A program made the translations under genes and the position numbers. Positions 25,374 through 33,299 of a stretch of DNA of 64,000 nucleotides are shown in pieces. Source of the DNA: Massilia sp. ZL223 (lineage in GTDB: Bacteria > Pseudomonadota > Gammaproteobacteria > Burkholderiales > Burkholderiaceae_D); contig NZ_JAGPWD010000022.1 of assembly GCF_018119395.1 (NCBI RefSeq), positions 1 to 64,000 on the forward strand. The letters run 5' to 3'. Each line of letters starts with the position of its first letter. Within the stretch, counting starts at the first letter, position 1. The notes below the pieces were generated by a model. The model saw nothing but the letters and a program-made list of their open reading frames with translations, did no database searches and was not told where the DNA came from.

Positions 25374-26603
25374 CTAGGCGCGTCCATGGCGCCGTCGGTA
25401 GCCGTCGAGGAAGCGCGCGATGCGTCCGCAAGCGTCGGCCAGGTCGTCGGAATTGGGCAGGAACACCAGCCGGAAGTGATCCGGGGCGATCCAGTTGAAG
25501 CCGGTGCCTTGCACCAGCAGCACTTTTTCCTCGGACAGCAGTTCGCAGATGAACTGCTGGTCGTCCGTGATCGGGTACATCTTCGGGTCGAGGCGCGGGA
25601 ACATGTACAGCGCGGCTTTTGGCTTCACGCAGCTCACGCCCGGAATGTCGGTAAGCAGTTTGTGCGCGAGGTCGCGCTGTTTGAGCAGGCGGCCGCCCGG
25701 GCCCACCAGGTCGGCGATGCTCTGGTAGCCGCCGAGGGCGGTCTGGATCGCGTACTGGCCCGGCGCGTTGGCGCACAGGCGCATCGAGGCCAGCATGTTC
25801 AGGCCTTCGATATAGCCCCTGGCGTGGCGCTTCTCGCCCGACACCGTCATCCAGCCGGCGCGGTAGCCGCAGGAACGGTAGTTCTTCGACAGGCCGTTCA
25901 GGGTCAGGAACAGCACGTCGTCGGCGAGCGAGGCGATCGAGACGTGCTCTTCTTCGTCGTACAGGGTCTTGTCGTAGATCTCGTCGGCGTAGACGATCAG
26001 CTGGTGCTGGCGCGCCAGCTCCACGATCTCGAGCAGCACTTCGCGCGGGTACAGGGCGCCGGTCGGGTTGTTCGGGTTGATGACGACGATCGCGCGCGTG
26101 TTCGGCGTGATCTTCTTGCGCATGTCCTCGATGTCGGGGAACCAGCCGGACTGCTCGTCGCACACGTAGTGGACGGGACTGCCGCCGGCCAGGCTCACGG
26201 CCGCGGTCCAGAGCGGGTAGTCGGGCGCGGGCACCAGCACTTCGTCGCCGTTGTTCAGCAGGCCTTGCATCGCCATCACGATCAGCTCGGAGGCGCCGTT
26301 GCCCAGGTAGATGTCGTCGATGCCGACGCCCTGGATGTTCTTTTCCTGGGTGTAGTGCATGACCGCCTTGCGCGGCGCAAACATGCCCTTGGAGTCGGTA
26401 TAGCCGGCCGCGCCCTGCATGTTGCGGATCATGTCGTGCACGATCTCGTCCGGCGGATCGAAGCCGAACACGGCCAGGTTGCCGATGTTGAGCTTGATGA
26501 TCTTCTGCCCGTCGTCTTCCATCTGGCGCGCCTTTTCCAAGGCGGGGCCGCGGATTTCATAGCAAACGTCGTCGAGTTTGTTTGATTTGGAAATCGGTCG
26601 CAA
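25374..26603 (-). CDS. alaA: AlaA-type glutamate-pyruvate aminotransferase
   Basis: A 409-residue class I PLP aminotransferase that makes alanine from pyruvate and glutamate. KLDDVCYEIRGPALEKAR, KLNIGNLAVFGFDPPDEI, YADEIYDKTLYD and NGLSKNYRSCGYRAGWM (PLP Lys in the SLSK-like motif) follow E. coli AlaA closely. Oddities: the start is TTG at 26603, preceded by AGAGGAT, and no better ATG exists in frame near the conserved N-terminus. It lies 21 bp upstream of hom, and the two probably share a message. In E. coli alaA responds to Lrp and alanine; I see no such site here. Confidence 0.93.
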   Translation of the reverse strand: MRPISKSNKLDDVCYEIRGPALEKARQMEDDGQKIIKLNIGNLAVFGFDPPDEIVHDMIRNMQGAAGYTDSKGMFAPRKAVMHYTQEKNIQGVGIDDIYLGNGASELIVMAMQGLLNNGDEVLVPAPDYPLWTAAVSLAGGSPVHYVCDEQSGWFPDIEDMRKKITPNTRAIVVINPNNPTGALYPREVLLEIVELARQHQLIVYADEIYDKTLYDEEEHVSIASLADDVLFLTLNGLSKNYRSCGYRAGWMTVSGEKRHARGYIEGLNMLASMRLCANAPGQYAIQTALGGYQSIADLVGPGGRLLKQRDLAHKLLTDIPGVSCVKPKAALYMFPRLDPKMYPITDDQQFICELLSEEKVLLVQGTGFNWIAPDHFRLVFLPNSDDLADACGRIARFLDGYRRRHGRA

Positions 26604-26731
26604 GATATCCTCTGGAAGAAAGCGTTATGTTGCAGTGCGAAAAATACCATTCTGCCGCAAGCGCACAAATCAAGCAACCTTGCCGATTTCGGTACAATGA
26701 CCGATCCCCTGCCCTCTGACAAAGCACGACA

Positions 26732-27112
26732 ATGAAGCTCCACTCCGACAACACTCAACAATACCAGACCGTGACCGGTTACGACGCCAAGGGGGTCGAA
26801 ATCAACGCCCAGCGCTTCGATTTCAGCCTGACGGTCATGCCCGAAGTCCCGCCCCGCCCCTGGAACGTGGCGCGTTTCGAAGATTTGACGAACGCCCATT
26901 TCGAGGAAATCGCCAAGGACGCGCCGGACGTGGTCGTGCTCGGCACCGGCGAGCGCCAGCGCTTCGTGCACCCGAAACTGGTCGCCAGCCTGTCCAGCTT
27001 GCGCATCGGCGTCGAATGCATGGACAGCCAGGCCGCCTGCCGCACCTATAACATCCTGATGGGCGAAGGCCGCAAGGTGACCCTGGCGCTGATTATCGAG
27101 CAGGCCTCTTGA
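26732..27112 (+). CDS. Mth938-like domain (DUF498) protein
   Basis: A 126-residue protein of the Mth938/NDUFAF3-like fold. LTVMPEVPPRPW, APDVVVLGTGERQRFVHP and GVECMDSQAACRTYNILM are family-typical, as is VTLALI near the end. The bacterial function is not established; mitochondrial relatives assist complex I assembly. It is divergent from alaA and 160 bp upstream of a peroxiredoxin gene. Confidence 0.88.
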   Translation: MKLHSDNTQQYQTVTGYDAKGVEINAQRFDFSLTVMPEVPPRPWNVARFEDLTNAHFEEIAKDAPDVVVLGTGERQRFVHPKLVASLSSLRIGVECMDSQAACRTYNILMGEGRKVTLALIIEQAS

Positions 27113-27272
27113 AATAAAGAAACACGTCTCCATCTTGGCGAAAATTGTTACCTTGGCAGCCCGGGACTAGCCTGCGGTGGCGGTGCGGGATTATCATGCG
27201 CACTGCCGCTCCCTGCGCGCCAGGGAGGATGAACGCGCAGCGCGCCGCGCTGCCACTGCCCAGGAGACGCCC

Positions 27273-27743
27273 GTGGCCGAGAGCCCAACCGCCGCACCAA
27301 TTGCCCCCTTCTCCGCGCCGATGACCAGCGGCCTGACCTTCGAGCTGGCCGGCCGTCCCGCCAAGTACACGGTGCTGTACTTCTATCCCAAGGACAACAC
27401 CCCGGGATGCACCACCGAGAGCATCAACTTCCGCGAAGCCTATCCCGAGTTCCAGGCGCTGGGCGCCGAGATCTATGGCCTGAGCCGCGATTCGCTGCGC
27501 TCGCACGAGAACTTCAAAGGCAAGCTGGGCCTGCCCTTCGAACTGATTTCCGACCCGGAAGAGGCCGTCTGCAACCAGTTCAATGTCATGAAAATGAAGA
27601 ATATGTATGGCAAGCAGGTACGGGGGGTCGAGCGCAGTACGTTTGTCATTGACGCTCAAGGCCGATTGGTGAAAGAATGGCGTGGCGTGAAAGTCAATGA
27701 TCACGTCGCCGAAGTGCTGGAATTTTTGAAGAGCCAGCCTTAA
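27273..27743 (+). CDS. bcp: peroxiredoxin, Bcp/PrxQ type
   Basis: A 156-residue thiol peroxidase that reduces H2O2 and organic peroxides in the cytosol. TVLYFYPKDNTPGCTTES holds the peroxidatic Cys. The +5 Cys of E. coli Bcp is absent, and only one other Cys, in EEAVCNQFNV, could resolve it, so it may work as a 1-Cys or atypical 2-Cys enzyme. DSLRSHENFKGKLGLPFELI and GVERSTFVID are family hallmarks. I prefer GTG 27273 (VAESPTAAPIAPFSAPMT) with CAGGAGAC upstream; a longer frame from GTG 27177 would add a non-family extension. Confidence 0.9.
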   Translation: MAESPTAAPIAPFSAPMTSGLTFELAGRPAKYTVLYFYPKDNTPGCTTESINFREAYPEFQALGAEIYGLSRDSLRSHENFKGKLGLPFELISDPEEAVCNQFNVMKMKNMYGKQVRGVERSTFVIDAQGRLVKEWRGVKVNDHVAEVLEFLKSQP

Positions 27744-27962
27744 AGGATGGCTCCAGGTAAACAACTTCTGGATTGCTATCGCCTATTTTGAGTCAACCCG
27801 CAACACATCCGCATCAATCCAATCTGGCTGCCTGCCGGCCCGGGCACATTCCGGGCCACGTTCGCAAGCAGCAAGTTCCCCGAGTACCGATTCCGAACGA
27901 CGGCGCGGCCCTGTGGCCCGCGCGTGTTCGGCCTTCCCGTCTTTTTTGAGATTGAGACCCTG

Positions 27963-29726
27963 ATGCCACTGCCCAAAATGCCTACCAAGCCAGCCACCAT
28001 GCTGCTGGCCAAAGATTACCCGAAGGCGGAACCCGGCAAGTCGCCGGTCCGTCCCGCATCCACCCAGACCGACAGCGAACTCGAAGAGCTGATCAGCGGC
28101 CAGGCCGTGCCTGCGCCCAAGACTCGCCCGCGCAAGAAGGCCGCGCCGGCCCCTGCGCTTGCTGCCGTGCCCGCGCCGGAACGCGGCGAGACCCAGCGCA
28201 GCGCCCCGGCCACCGTGGCCAAGCTGCGCGAGACCGATGCCGACCAGCCGCATCCAGCCAAGCACAAGCCGGTCGAAGTCACCGTCAAGTCGTCCACCAG
28301 CCGCAAGGCCGACAAGTCCGGCATCACCAAGGTCTTCGTGCTCGACACGAACGTCCTGATGCACGACCCGACCTCGCTGTTCCGCTTCGAGGAACACGAC
28401 GTCTACCTGCCGATGATGACCCTGGAAGAACTCGACAACCACAAGAAGGGGATGTCGGAAGTCGCGCGTAACGCGCGCCAGGTCTCGCGCACCCTCGACG
28501 CCCTGATCGCCAACGTCGACGACGACGCGATCGAGGCCGGCATCCCGCTGGCCAAGCTGGGCAACAAGGACGCCAAGGGCCGCCTGTACTTCCAGACCAG
28601 GCTGGGCGCCGCCCCGCTGCCGGAAGGCCTGCCCTCGGGCAAGGCCGACAACCAGATCCTGGGCGTGGTGCGCGCGCTCGAGGAAGAAATGGCCGGCCGT
28701 GCCATCGTGCTGGTGTCCAAGGACATCAACATGCGCATCAAGGCGCGCGCCATGGGCCTGCCGGCCGAGGACTACTTCAACGACCATGTGCTGGAAGACA
28801 CCGACCTGCTGTACTCGGGCATCGTCCAGCTGCCGGAAGACTTCTGGGACAGCCATGGCAAGGACATCGAGTCGTGGCAGGAGAACCGCAACGGCTATTC
28901 CTCGACCTTCTACCGCATCACCGGGCCGGTGGTGCCCAGCCTGATGGTGAACCAGTTCGTCTACCTGGAACCGAAGGATGGCGACTCGCCCTTCTACGCC
29001 CAGGTCAAGCAGATCAACGGCAAGACCGCCGTGCTGGAGACCCTGCGCGACTACAGCCACAACAAGAACAACGTGTGGGGCATCACCGCGCGCAACCGCG
29101 AGCAGAACTTCGCGCTGAACCTGTTGATGAATCCGGAGTGCGACTTCGTCACCCTGCTCGGCCAGGCCGGCACCGGCAAGACCCTGCTGGCCCTGGCCGC
29201 GGGCCTGGCCCAGGTGCTGGAGACCAAGCTGTACAACGAGATCATCGTCACCCGCGTGACGGTGCCGGTGGGCGAGGACATCGGCTTCCTGCCGGGCACC
29301 GAGGAAGAGAAGATGTCGCCCTGGATGGGCGCTTTCGACGACAACCTGGAAGTGCTGATGAAGTCCGACGGCGACGCCGGCGACTGGGGCCGCGCCGCGA
29401 CCCAGGACCTGATCCGCTCGCGCATCAAGATCAAGTCGCTCAACTTCATGCGCGGCCGCACCTTCGTGAACAAGTTCCTGATCATCGACGAGGCGCAGAA
29501 CCTGACGCCGAAGCAGATGAAGACCCTGGTCACGCGCGCGGGCCCGGGCACCAAGATCCTGTGCCTGGGGAATATCGCGCAGATCGATACGCCGTATCTC
29601 ACCGAAGGCTCGAGCGGCCTGACCTATGTGGTCGACCGCTTCAAGGGCTGGGGGCATAGCGGGCACGTGACCCTGGCGCGCGGCGAGCGCTCGCGCCTGG
29701 CCGATCACGCGAGCGACGTGCTTTGA
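27963..29726 (+). CDS. PIN-PhoH fusion ATPase
   Basis: A 587-residue fusion. Residues 1-118 are a Pro/Lys/Ala-rich, probably disordered arm. Residues about 121-290 are a PIN nuclease domain beginning VFVLDTNVLMHDP, with acidic residues in MTLEELDNHKKG, KADNQILGVVRAL and VLVSKDINMRIKA. The PhoH ATPase follows, with Walker A GQAGTGKTLL near 399-406, Walker B FLIIDEAQNL and the LTEGSSGLTYVVDR C-terminal motif. PIN-PhoH (PhoH2) proteins are ATP-dependent RNA-unwinding nucleases, sometimes with an upstream antitoxin; here the upstream gene is a peroxiredoxin, so no toxin-antitoxin pair is evident. ATG 27963 follows a GAGA site. A strong terminator follows. Confidence 0.9.
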   Translation: MPLPKMPTKPATMLLAKDYPKAEPGKSPVRPASTQTDSELEELISGQAVPAPKTRPRKKAAPAPALAAVPAPERGETQRSAPATVAKLRETDADQPHPAKHKPVEVTVKSSTSRKADKSGITKVFVLDTNVLMHDPTSLFRFEEHDVYLPMMTLEELDNHKKGMSEVARNARQVSRTLDALIANVDDDAIEAGIPLAKLGNKDAKGRLYFQTRLGAAPLPEGLPSGKADNQILGVVRALEEEMAGRAIVLVSKDINMRIKARAMGLPAEDYFNDHVLEDTDLLYSGIVQLPEDFWDSHGKDIESWQENRNGYSSTFYRITGPVVPSLMVNQFVYLEPKDGDSPFYAQVKQINGKTAVLETLRDYSHNKNNVWGITARNREQNFALNLLMNPECDFVTLLGQAGTGKTLLALAAGLAQVLETKLYNEIIVTRVTVPVGEDIGFLPGTEEEKMSPWMGAFDDNLEVLMKSDGDAGDWGRAATQDLIRSRIKIKSLNFMRGRTFVNKFLIIDEAQNLTPKQMKTLVTRAGPGTKILCLGNIAQIDTPYLTEGSSGLTYVVDRFKGWGHSGHVTLARGERSRLADHASDVL

Positions 29727-29743
29727 CCGTTTTCGCTTCGGAG

Positions 29744-29768
29744 AGCCCGCCAGATGGCGGGCTTTTTA
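29744..29768 (+). terminator. intrinsic terminator of the PIN-PhoH gene
   Basis: AGCCCGCC-AGAT-GGCGGGCT followed by TTTTATT, 18 bp after the stop codon. Confidence 0.92.
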
Positions 29769-29816
29769 TTTGCCTGTATGCCGTGCGGATGAAACCGCGT
29801 TAGCACGACGCGACGG

Positions 29817-29904
29817 ACTTGGGTTCCGGCCTTCGCCGGAACGACGTGCTGGAGCTAGCCGCTAGCTCATAAACCGTCGTTCCGGCGAAGGCCGGAACCC
29901 AAGT
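29817..29904. repeat. REP/BIME-like composite palindrome
   Basis: Two perfect 30-bp inverted arms (29817-29846 and 29875-29904) each contain their own hairpin TTCCGGC-CTTC-GCCGGAA. The 28-bp spacer holds a third palindrome, GAGCTAG-CCG-CTAGCTC. The core GGGTTCCGGC recurs in altered form at 56581-56615. Such nested, dispersed palindromes resemble REP/BIME elements; the copy number in the genome cannot be seen here. Confidence 0.85.
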
Positions 29905-29947
29905 TCGCAGCACACCACCATTTTCACCGTTCACCACAACAACAAGA

Positions 29948-30706
29948 ATGCCCCTCTTACTAAAACTCCTGCTCGTCCCCTCCCTCATCGCCGCCGTCAC
30001 CCTCGCAGGCCGCCGCTGGGGCCCCAAGGTCGCCGGCTGGCTCTCCGCCTTCCCCATCGTCTCCGGCCCCATCCTGCTGGCCATCGCCCTCGAACAGGGC
30101 AGCGACTTCGCCGCCACCGCCGCCGCCAACACCCTGCTCGCCGTGCTGGCCATCCTGGTTTTCAGCGTCGCCTACGCCCGCGTGGCGAAGCGCCAGGGCG
30201 TGTTCGCCTCCATGACCGCCGCCCTGCTCGCCTGGGCCCTGAGCGTCGCCCTGCTGCGCAGCCTCGAATTCCCGCTGTGGGCCGGCTTTGCCGCCGTCCT
30301 CGCCGCCCTGCTCGCCGCCCCGCGCCTGATCGGCAAGATCGATGCGCGCAAGACCTCCGCCGCCCCGGCCCGCGACCTGCCCTGGCGCATGGCCGCCGGG
30401 GCGTTCCTGACCCTGGCCGTCACCGCCGCCGCCGCCCAGATGGGCCCGCGCCTGAGCGGCATGTTCGCCATGTTCCCGGTCATGAGCACGGTGCTGGTCG
30501 GCTTCTCGCACCGCAGCTCCGGCCCCGGCTTCGCGGTCGACCTGCTGCGCGGCATGGTGCGCGGCTACTATGCCTTCGCCGTGTTCTGCCTGGTGCTGGC
30601 CCTGCTGCTGCGCGCCCAGCCGCTGGCGCCGGCCTTCCTCGCGGCCACGGTGTGCGCCCTGGCAGTGCAGCTGGGCTTGCGCGCCGCCATGGCCCGCTTA
30701 AAATAG
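29948..30706 (+). CDS. integral membrane protein of unknown function (252 aa)
   Basis: About eight hydrophobic helices in two similar halves. The first half has RRWGPKVAGWLSAFPIVSG and the second MGPRLSGMFAMFPVMSTVLV, a repeated G-P-x-x-x-G-x-x-x-x-FP motif that suggests an internal duplication or inverted-topology transporter. I do not recognise a characterised family. There is no clear ribosome site before ATG 29948. The next gene, a DGPF protein, starts 29 bp later in the same direction. Confidence 0.75.
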   Translation: MPLLLKLLLVPSLIAAVTLAGRRWGPKVAGWLSAFPIVSGPILLAIALEQGSDFAATAAANTLLAVLAILVFSVAYARVAKRQGVFASMTAALLAWALSVALLRSLEFPLWAGFAAVLAALLAAPRLIGKIDARKTSAAPARDLPWRMAAGAFLTLAVTAAAAQMGPRLSGMFAMFPVMSTVLVGFSHRSSGPGFAVDLLRGMVRGYYAFAVFCLVLALLLRAQPLAPAFLAATVCALAVQLGLRAAMARLK

Positions 30707-30735
30707 CTCGATTCACCATACACAAGGAGACCGGG

Positions 30736-31092
30736 ATGCCCCACATGTTGCTGATCCACGAACCCGTCGGCCAGCGCGCCACCCGCAGCGATCCGGAAGG
30801 CCGCGCCGTCTACGACCGCATGCTGCGCTGGGGCGACGACCTGAAAGCCCGCGGCCTGCTGCTGGGCGCCGAATCGCTGGCCTCGACCGAGCACGCAGTG
30901 CGCGTCAGCACCGGCGGCGGCCGGGCGCGCATCGTCGACGGCCCCTTCGCGGAAGCCAAGGAAATGGTTGGCGGCTTCTTCCTGGTCAACGTGGACACGC
31001 GCGAGGAAGCCGTGGCCCTGGCGCAGACCTGCCCAGCCGCCGAATGGGCGACGGTCGAGGTGCGCGCCTTGGCGCCCTGCTTCGAAACATAA
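30736..31092 (+). CDS. DGPF (YCII-related) domain protein 1
   Basis: A 118-residue YCII/DGPF protein: HMLLIHEPVGQRA at the start and IVDGPFAEAKEMVGGFFLVN as signature. The fold is ferredoxin-like and catalysis is unproven in the subfamily. Start ATG 30736 follows AAGGAGACC. It is the first of three small genes that lead into an ECF42 sigma factor gene, the standard context of the family. Confidence 0.88.
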   Translation: MPHMLLIHEPVGQRATRSDPEGRAVYDRMLRWGDDLKARGLLLGAESLASTEHAVRVSTGGGRARIVDGPFAEAKEMVGGFFLVNVDTREEAVALAQTCPAAEWATVEVRALAPCFET

Positions 31093-31185
31093 AAAAATAT
31101 CAGCGGCGATGTCGAAACGCCGCGCCGCCGTTCGTCGTAGGGAATGAAAGGCGGCATGCGCCGCTTTCCAACCAAGGAGAACGAC

Positions 31186-31578
31186 ATGCGTTTCATGATC
31201 ATCGTCAAGGCGACCGGCGCGACGGAAGCGGGCGTCATGCCCGACGCCAGCCTGTTCGCCGCGATGGGCGAGTACCACCAGGAACTGGCCCGCGCCGGCG
31301 TCTTGCTCGACGCCAACGGCCTCAAGCCGAGCAGCCAGGGCTGGCGCATCCGCTACGAAGGCAAGCAGCGCAGCGTGATCGACGGCCCCTTCGCCGAGAC
31401 CAAGGAGCTGATCGCCGGCTACACCCTGATCCAGGTCCGCTCGCGCGAAGAAGCGCTCGAATGGGCGCGCCGCTTCCCCAACCCGCACGGCGAGGGCGCC
31501 GCGGCCGAGATCGAAGTGCGCCCGCTGTACGAGATGGACGACCTCCCCGCCTACGCCCAAGCCCACAAGGAGCAATGA
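31186..31578 (+). CDS. DGPF (YCII-related) domain protein 2
   Basis: A 130-residue paralogue of the preceding protein: RFMIIVKATGATEAGVMPD and VIDGPFAETKELIAGYTLIQ. ATG 31186 follows AAGGAGAACG. Its TGA stop overlaps the start of the VOC gene, so the two are translationally coupled. The role in ECF42 clusters is unknown; direct signalling to the sigma factor's C-terminal domain has been proposed for some. Confidence 0.9.
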   Translation: MRFMIIVKATGATEAGVMPDASLFAAMGEYHQELARAGVLLDANGLKPSSQGWRIRYEGKQRSVIDGPFAETKELIAGYTLIQVRSREEALEWARRFPNPHGEGAAAEIEVRPLYEMDDLPAYAQAHKEQ

Positions 31579-31985
31579 TGCATACCCAGATCTACGTGAA
31601 CCTCCCGGTCAAGGACCTCGAACGCAGCAAGGCCTTCTTCGGCGCGCTCGGCTTCAGCTTCAATCCCCAGTTCAGCGACCAGAACGCCGCCTGCATGATC
31701 GTCAATCCCGACGCCTATGTGATGCTGCTGGCCGAGCCCTTCTTCCAGGGCTTCACGCGCAAGCCGATCTCAAGCGCCAGGGACAGCACCGAGGTGCTGG
31801 TCTGCCTGTCGCGCGACAGCCGCGCGGCGGTCGACGAGATGGTGGCCAAGGCGCGCGAAGCCGGCGGCAGCGTGCCGGCCGAAGCGCGCGACTACGGCTT
31901 CATGTACCAGCACGGCTTCGAAGACCCGGACGGCCATATCTGGGAGCTGGCCTATATGGCGTCGATGCCCCCGGCGCAGGCCTGA
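31578..31985 (+). CDS. VOC-family protein in the ECF42 operon
   Basis: A 135-residue single-module VOC protein: QIYVNLPVKDLERSKAFFGA, VLVCLSRDSRAAVDEMV and FEDPDGHIWELAYM. The N-terminal position that holds His in most metal-binding members appears to be Asn (YVNLPV), so it may not be a canonical metalloenzyme. ATG 31578 shares its A with the previous TGA; ATG 31575 is an alternative one codon earlier. The stop overlaps the sigma factor start in the same TGATG manner. Confidence 0.88.
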   Translation: MHTQIYVNLPVKDLERSKAFFGALGFSFNPQFSDQNAACMIVNPDAYVMLLAEPFFQGFTRKPISSARDSTEVLVCLSRDSRAAVDEMVAKAREAGGSVPAEARDYGFMYQHGFEDPDGHIWELAYMASMPPAQA

Positions 31986-33253
31986 TGGACGCCAGCGTCG
32001 ATCAGGCGATTGCGGGCGTCTGGCGTATCGAGTCGGCCCGCATCGTCGCGAGCGTGGCGCGCATCGTGCGCGACGTCGGGCTGGCCGAGGAGCTGGCCCA
32101 GGACGCGCTGGTCGCGGCGCTCGAGCACTGGCCCCGGGACGGCATTCCCGAGCGTCCCGGCGCCTGGCTGCTCACCGCCGCGCGCAACAACGCCCTCGAC
32201 CGCCTGCGGCGCGACCGCTCGCTGCGCGACAAACTGGAACAGATCGGCCTCGACCTCGAGGCCCAGGAGGCGCTCGTGGTGCCCGACTTCTCCGACAGCC
32301 TGGACGACAAGCGGCGCGACGTGTTCCAGGACGACATGCTGCGCCTGATGTTCACCGCCTGCCACCCGGTGCTGCCGGCCGACGCCCGGGTGGCGCTCAC
32401 CCTCAAGCTGCTGGGCGGCCTGTCGACCCAGGAAATCGCGCGCGCCTTCCTGGTGCCGGAAGCCACCATGGCCCAGCGCATCGTGCGCGCCAAGCGCAGC
32501 CTGGGCGAGGCCAGGGTCGCCTTCGAGCTGCCGCCGCCCGAGGAACTCGACGAACGCCTGGGGACGGTGCTGGAAGTGGTCTACCTGGTCTTCAACGAAG
32601 GCTACTCGGCCACCGCCGGCGAAGACTGGATGCGCCCGCAGCTGCTCGAGGAAGCCCTGCGCCTGGGCCGCATCCTGGCCGAACTCGCGCCCGGCGAACC
32701 GGAGGTGCACGGCCTGGTGGCCCTGATGGAACTGCAGGCCTCGCGCATGCATGCGCGCCTGGACGGCGCCGGCAAGCCGGTGCTGCTGCTCGAGCAGGAC
32801 CGTGCGCGCTGGGACGGGGTGCTGATCCGGCGCGGGCTGGCAGCCCTGGAACGCGCCGCGAAGCTGGACCTGCCGCGCGGCCCCTACGTGCTGCAGGCCG
32901 AACTCGCGGCCTGCCACGCCCGCGCCCACCGCGCCGAGCTGACCGACTGGCGCCGCATCGCGGACCTGTACGCGGAGCTGGCCGCGATCCAGCCCTCGCC
33001 GGTGGTGGAGCTCAACCGCGCGGTCGCCGTCGGCATGGCGGACGGACCGGCCGCCGGGCTGGCCCTGGTCGACCAGCTGGCCGCCGGCGGCAAGCTGGTC
33101 GGCTACCACTGGCTGCCGAGCGTGCGCGGCGACCTGCTCGCCAAGCTCGGACGCGGGCGCGAAGCGAAGCAAGAATTCGAACGCGCCGCCGCCCTGACTT
33201 CCAACGCGCGCGAGCGCGAACTGCTGCTCGAGCGCGCGGCCTCCCAACAATGA
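31985..33253 (+). CDS. ECF42-type RNA polymerase sigma factor with C-terminal TPR-like domain
   Basis: A 422-residue sigma factor, twice the usual ECF length. Region 2 (residues about 15-85) includes ELAQDALVAALEHWP and PGAWLLTAARNNALDRLRR. Region 4 (about 125-180) has LKLLGGLSTQEIARAF and ATMAQRIVRAKRSL as helix-turn-helix. Residues about 190-420 are helical repeats (EVVYLVFNEGYSAT, VVELNRAVAVGMADG, YHWLPSVRGDLLAKLGR) typical of ECF42, where this domain replaces a classical anti-sigma factor. It is the last gene of a DGPF-DGPF-VOC-sigma operon and probably drives its own operon, although I could not define a promoter motif. Confidence 0.92.
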   Translation: MDASVDQAIAGVWRIESARIVASVARIVRDVGLAEELAQDALVAALEHWPRDGIPERPGAWLLTAARNNALDRLRRDRSLRDKLEQIGLDLEAQEALVVPDFSDSLDDKRRDVFQDDMLRLMFTACHPVLPADARVALTLKLLGGLSTQEIARAFLVPEATMAQRIVRAKRSLGEARVAFELPPPEELDERLGTVLEVVYLVFNEGYSATAGEDWMRPQLLEEALRLGRILAELAPGEPEVHGLVALMELQASRMHARLDGAGKPVLLLEQDRARWDGVLIRRGLAALERAAKLDLPRGPYVLQAELAACHARAHRAELTDWRRIADLYAELAAIQPSPVVELNRAVAVGMADGPAAGLALVDQLAAGGKLVGYHWLPSVRGDLLAKLGRGREAKQEFERAAALTSNARERELLLERAASQQ

Positions 33254-33254
33254 C

Positions 33255-33285
33255 AAAACCCCGCGGCCGGGAGCCGCGGGGTTTT
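33255..33285. terminator. bidirectional intrinsic terminator
   Basis: AAAACCCCGCGGC and GCCGCGGGGTTTT form a 13-bp stem with A/T tracts on both sides, between the convergent sigma and FecR-domain genes. Confidence 0.93.
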
Positions 33286-33299
33286 GGTGGAGGACACGG

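Noticed and set aside
27177-27272. N-terminal extension of the peroxiredoxin from an upstream GTG
   Set aside because: The added 32 residues are Arg/Ala-rich and not family-like, whereas GTG 27273 has CAGGAGAC at the right distance.
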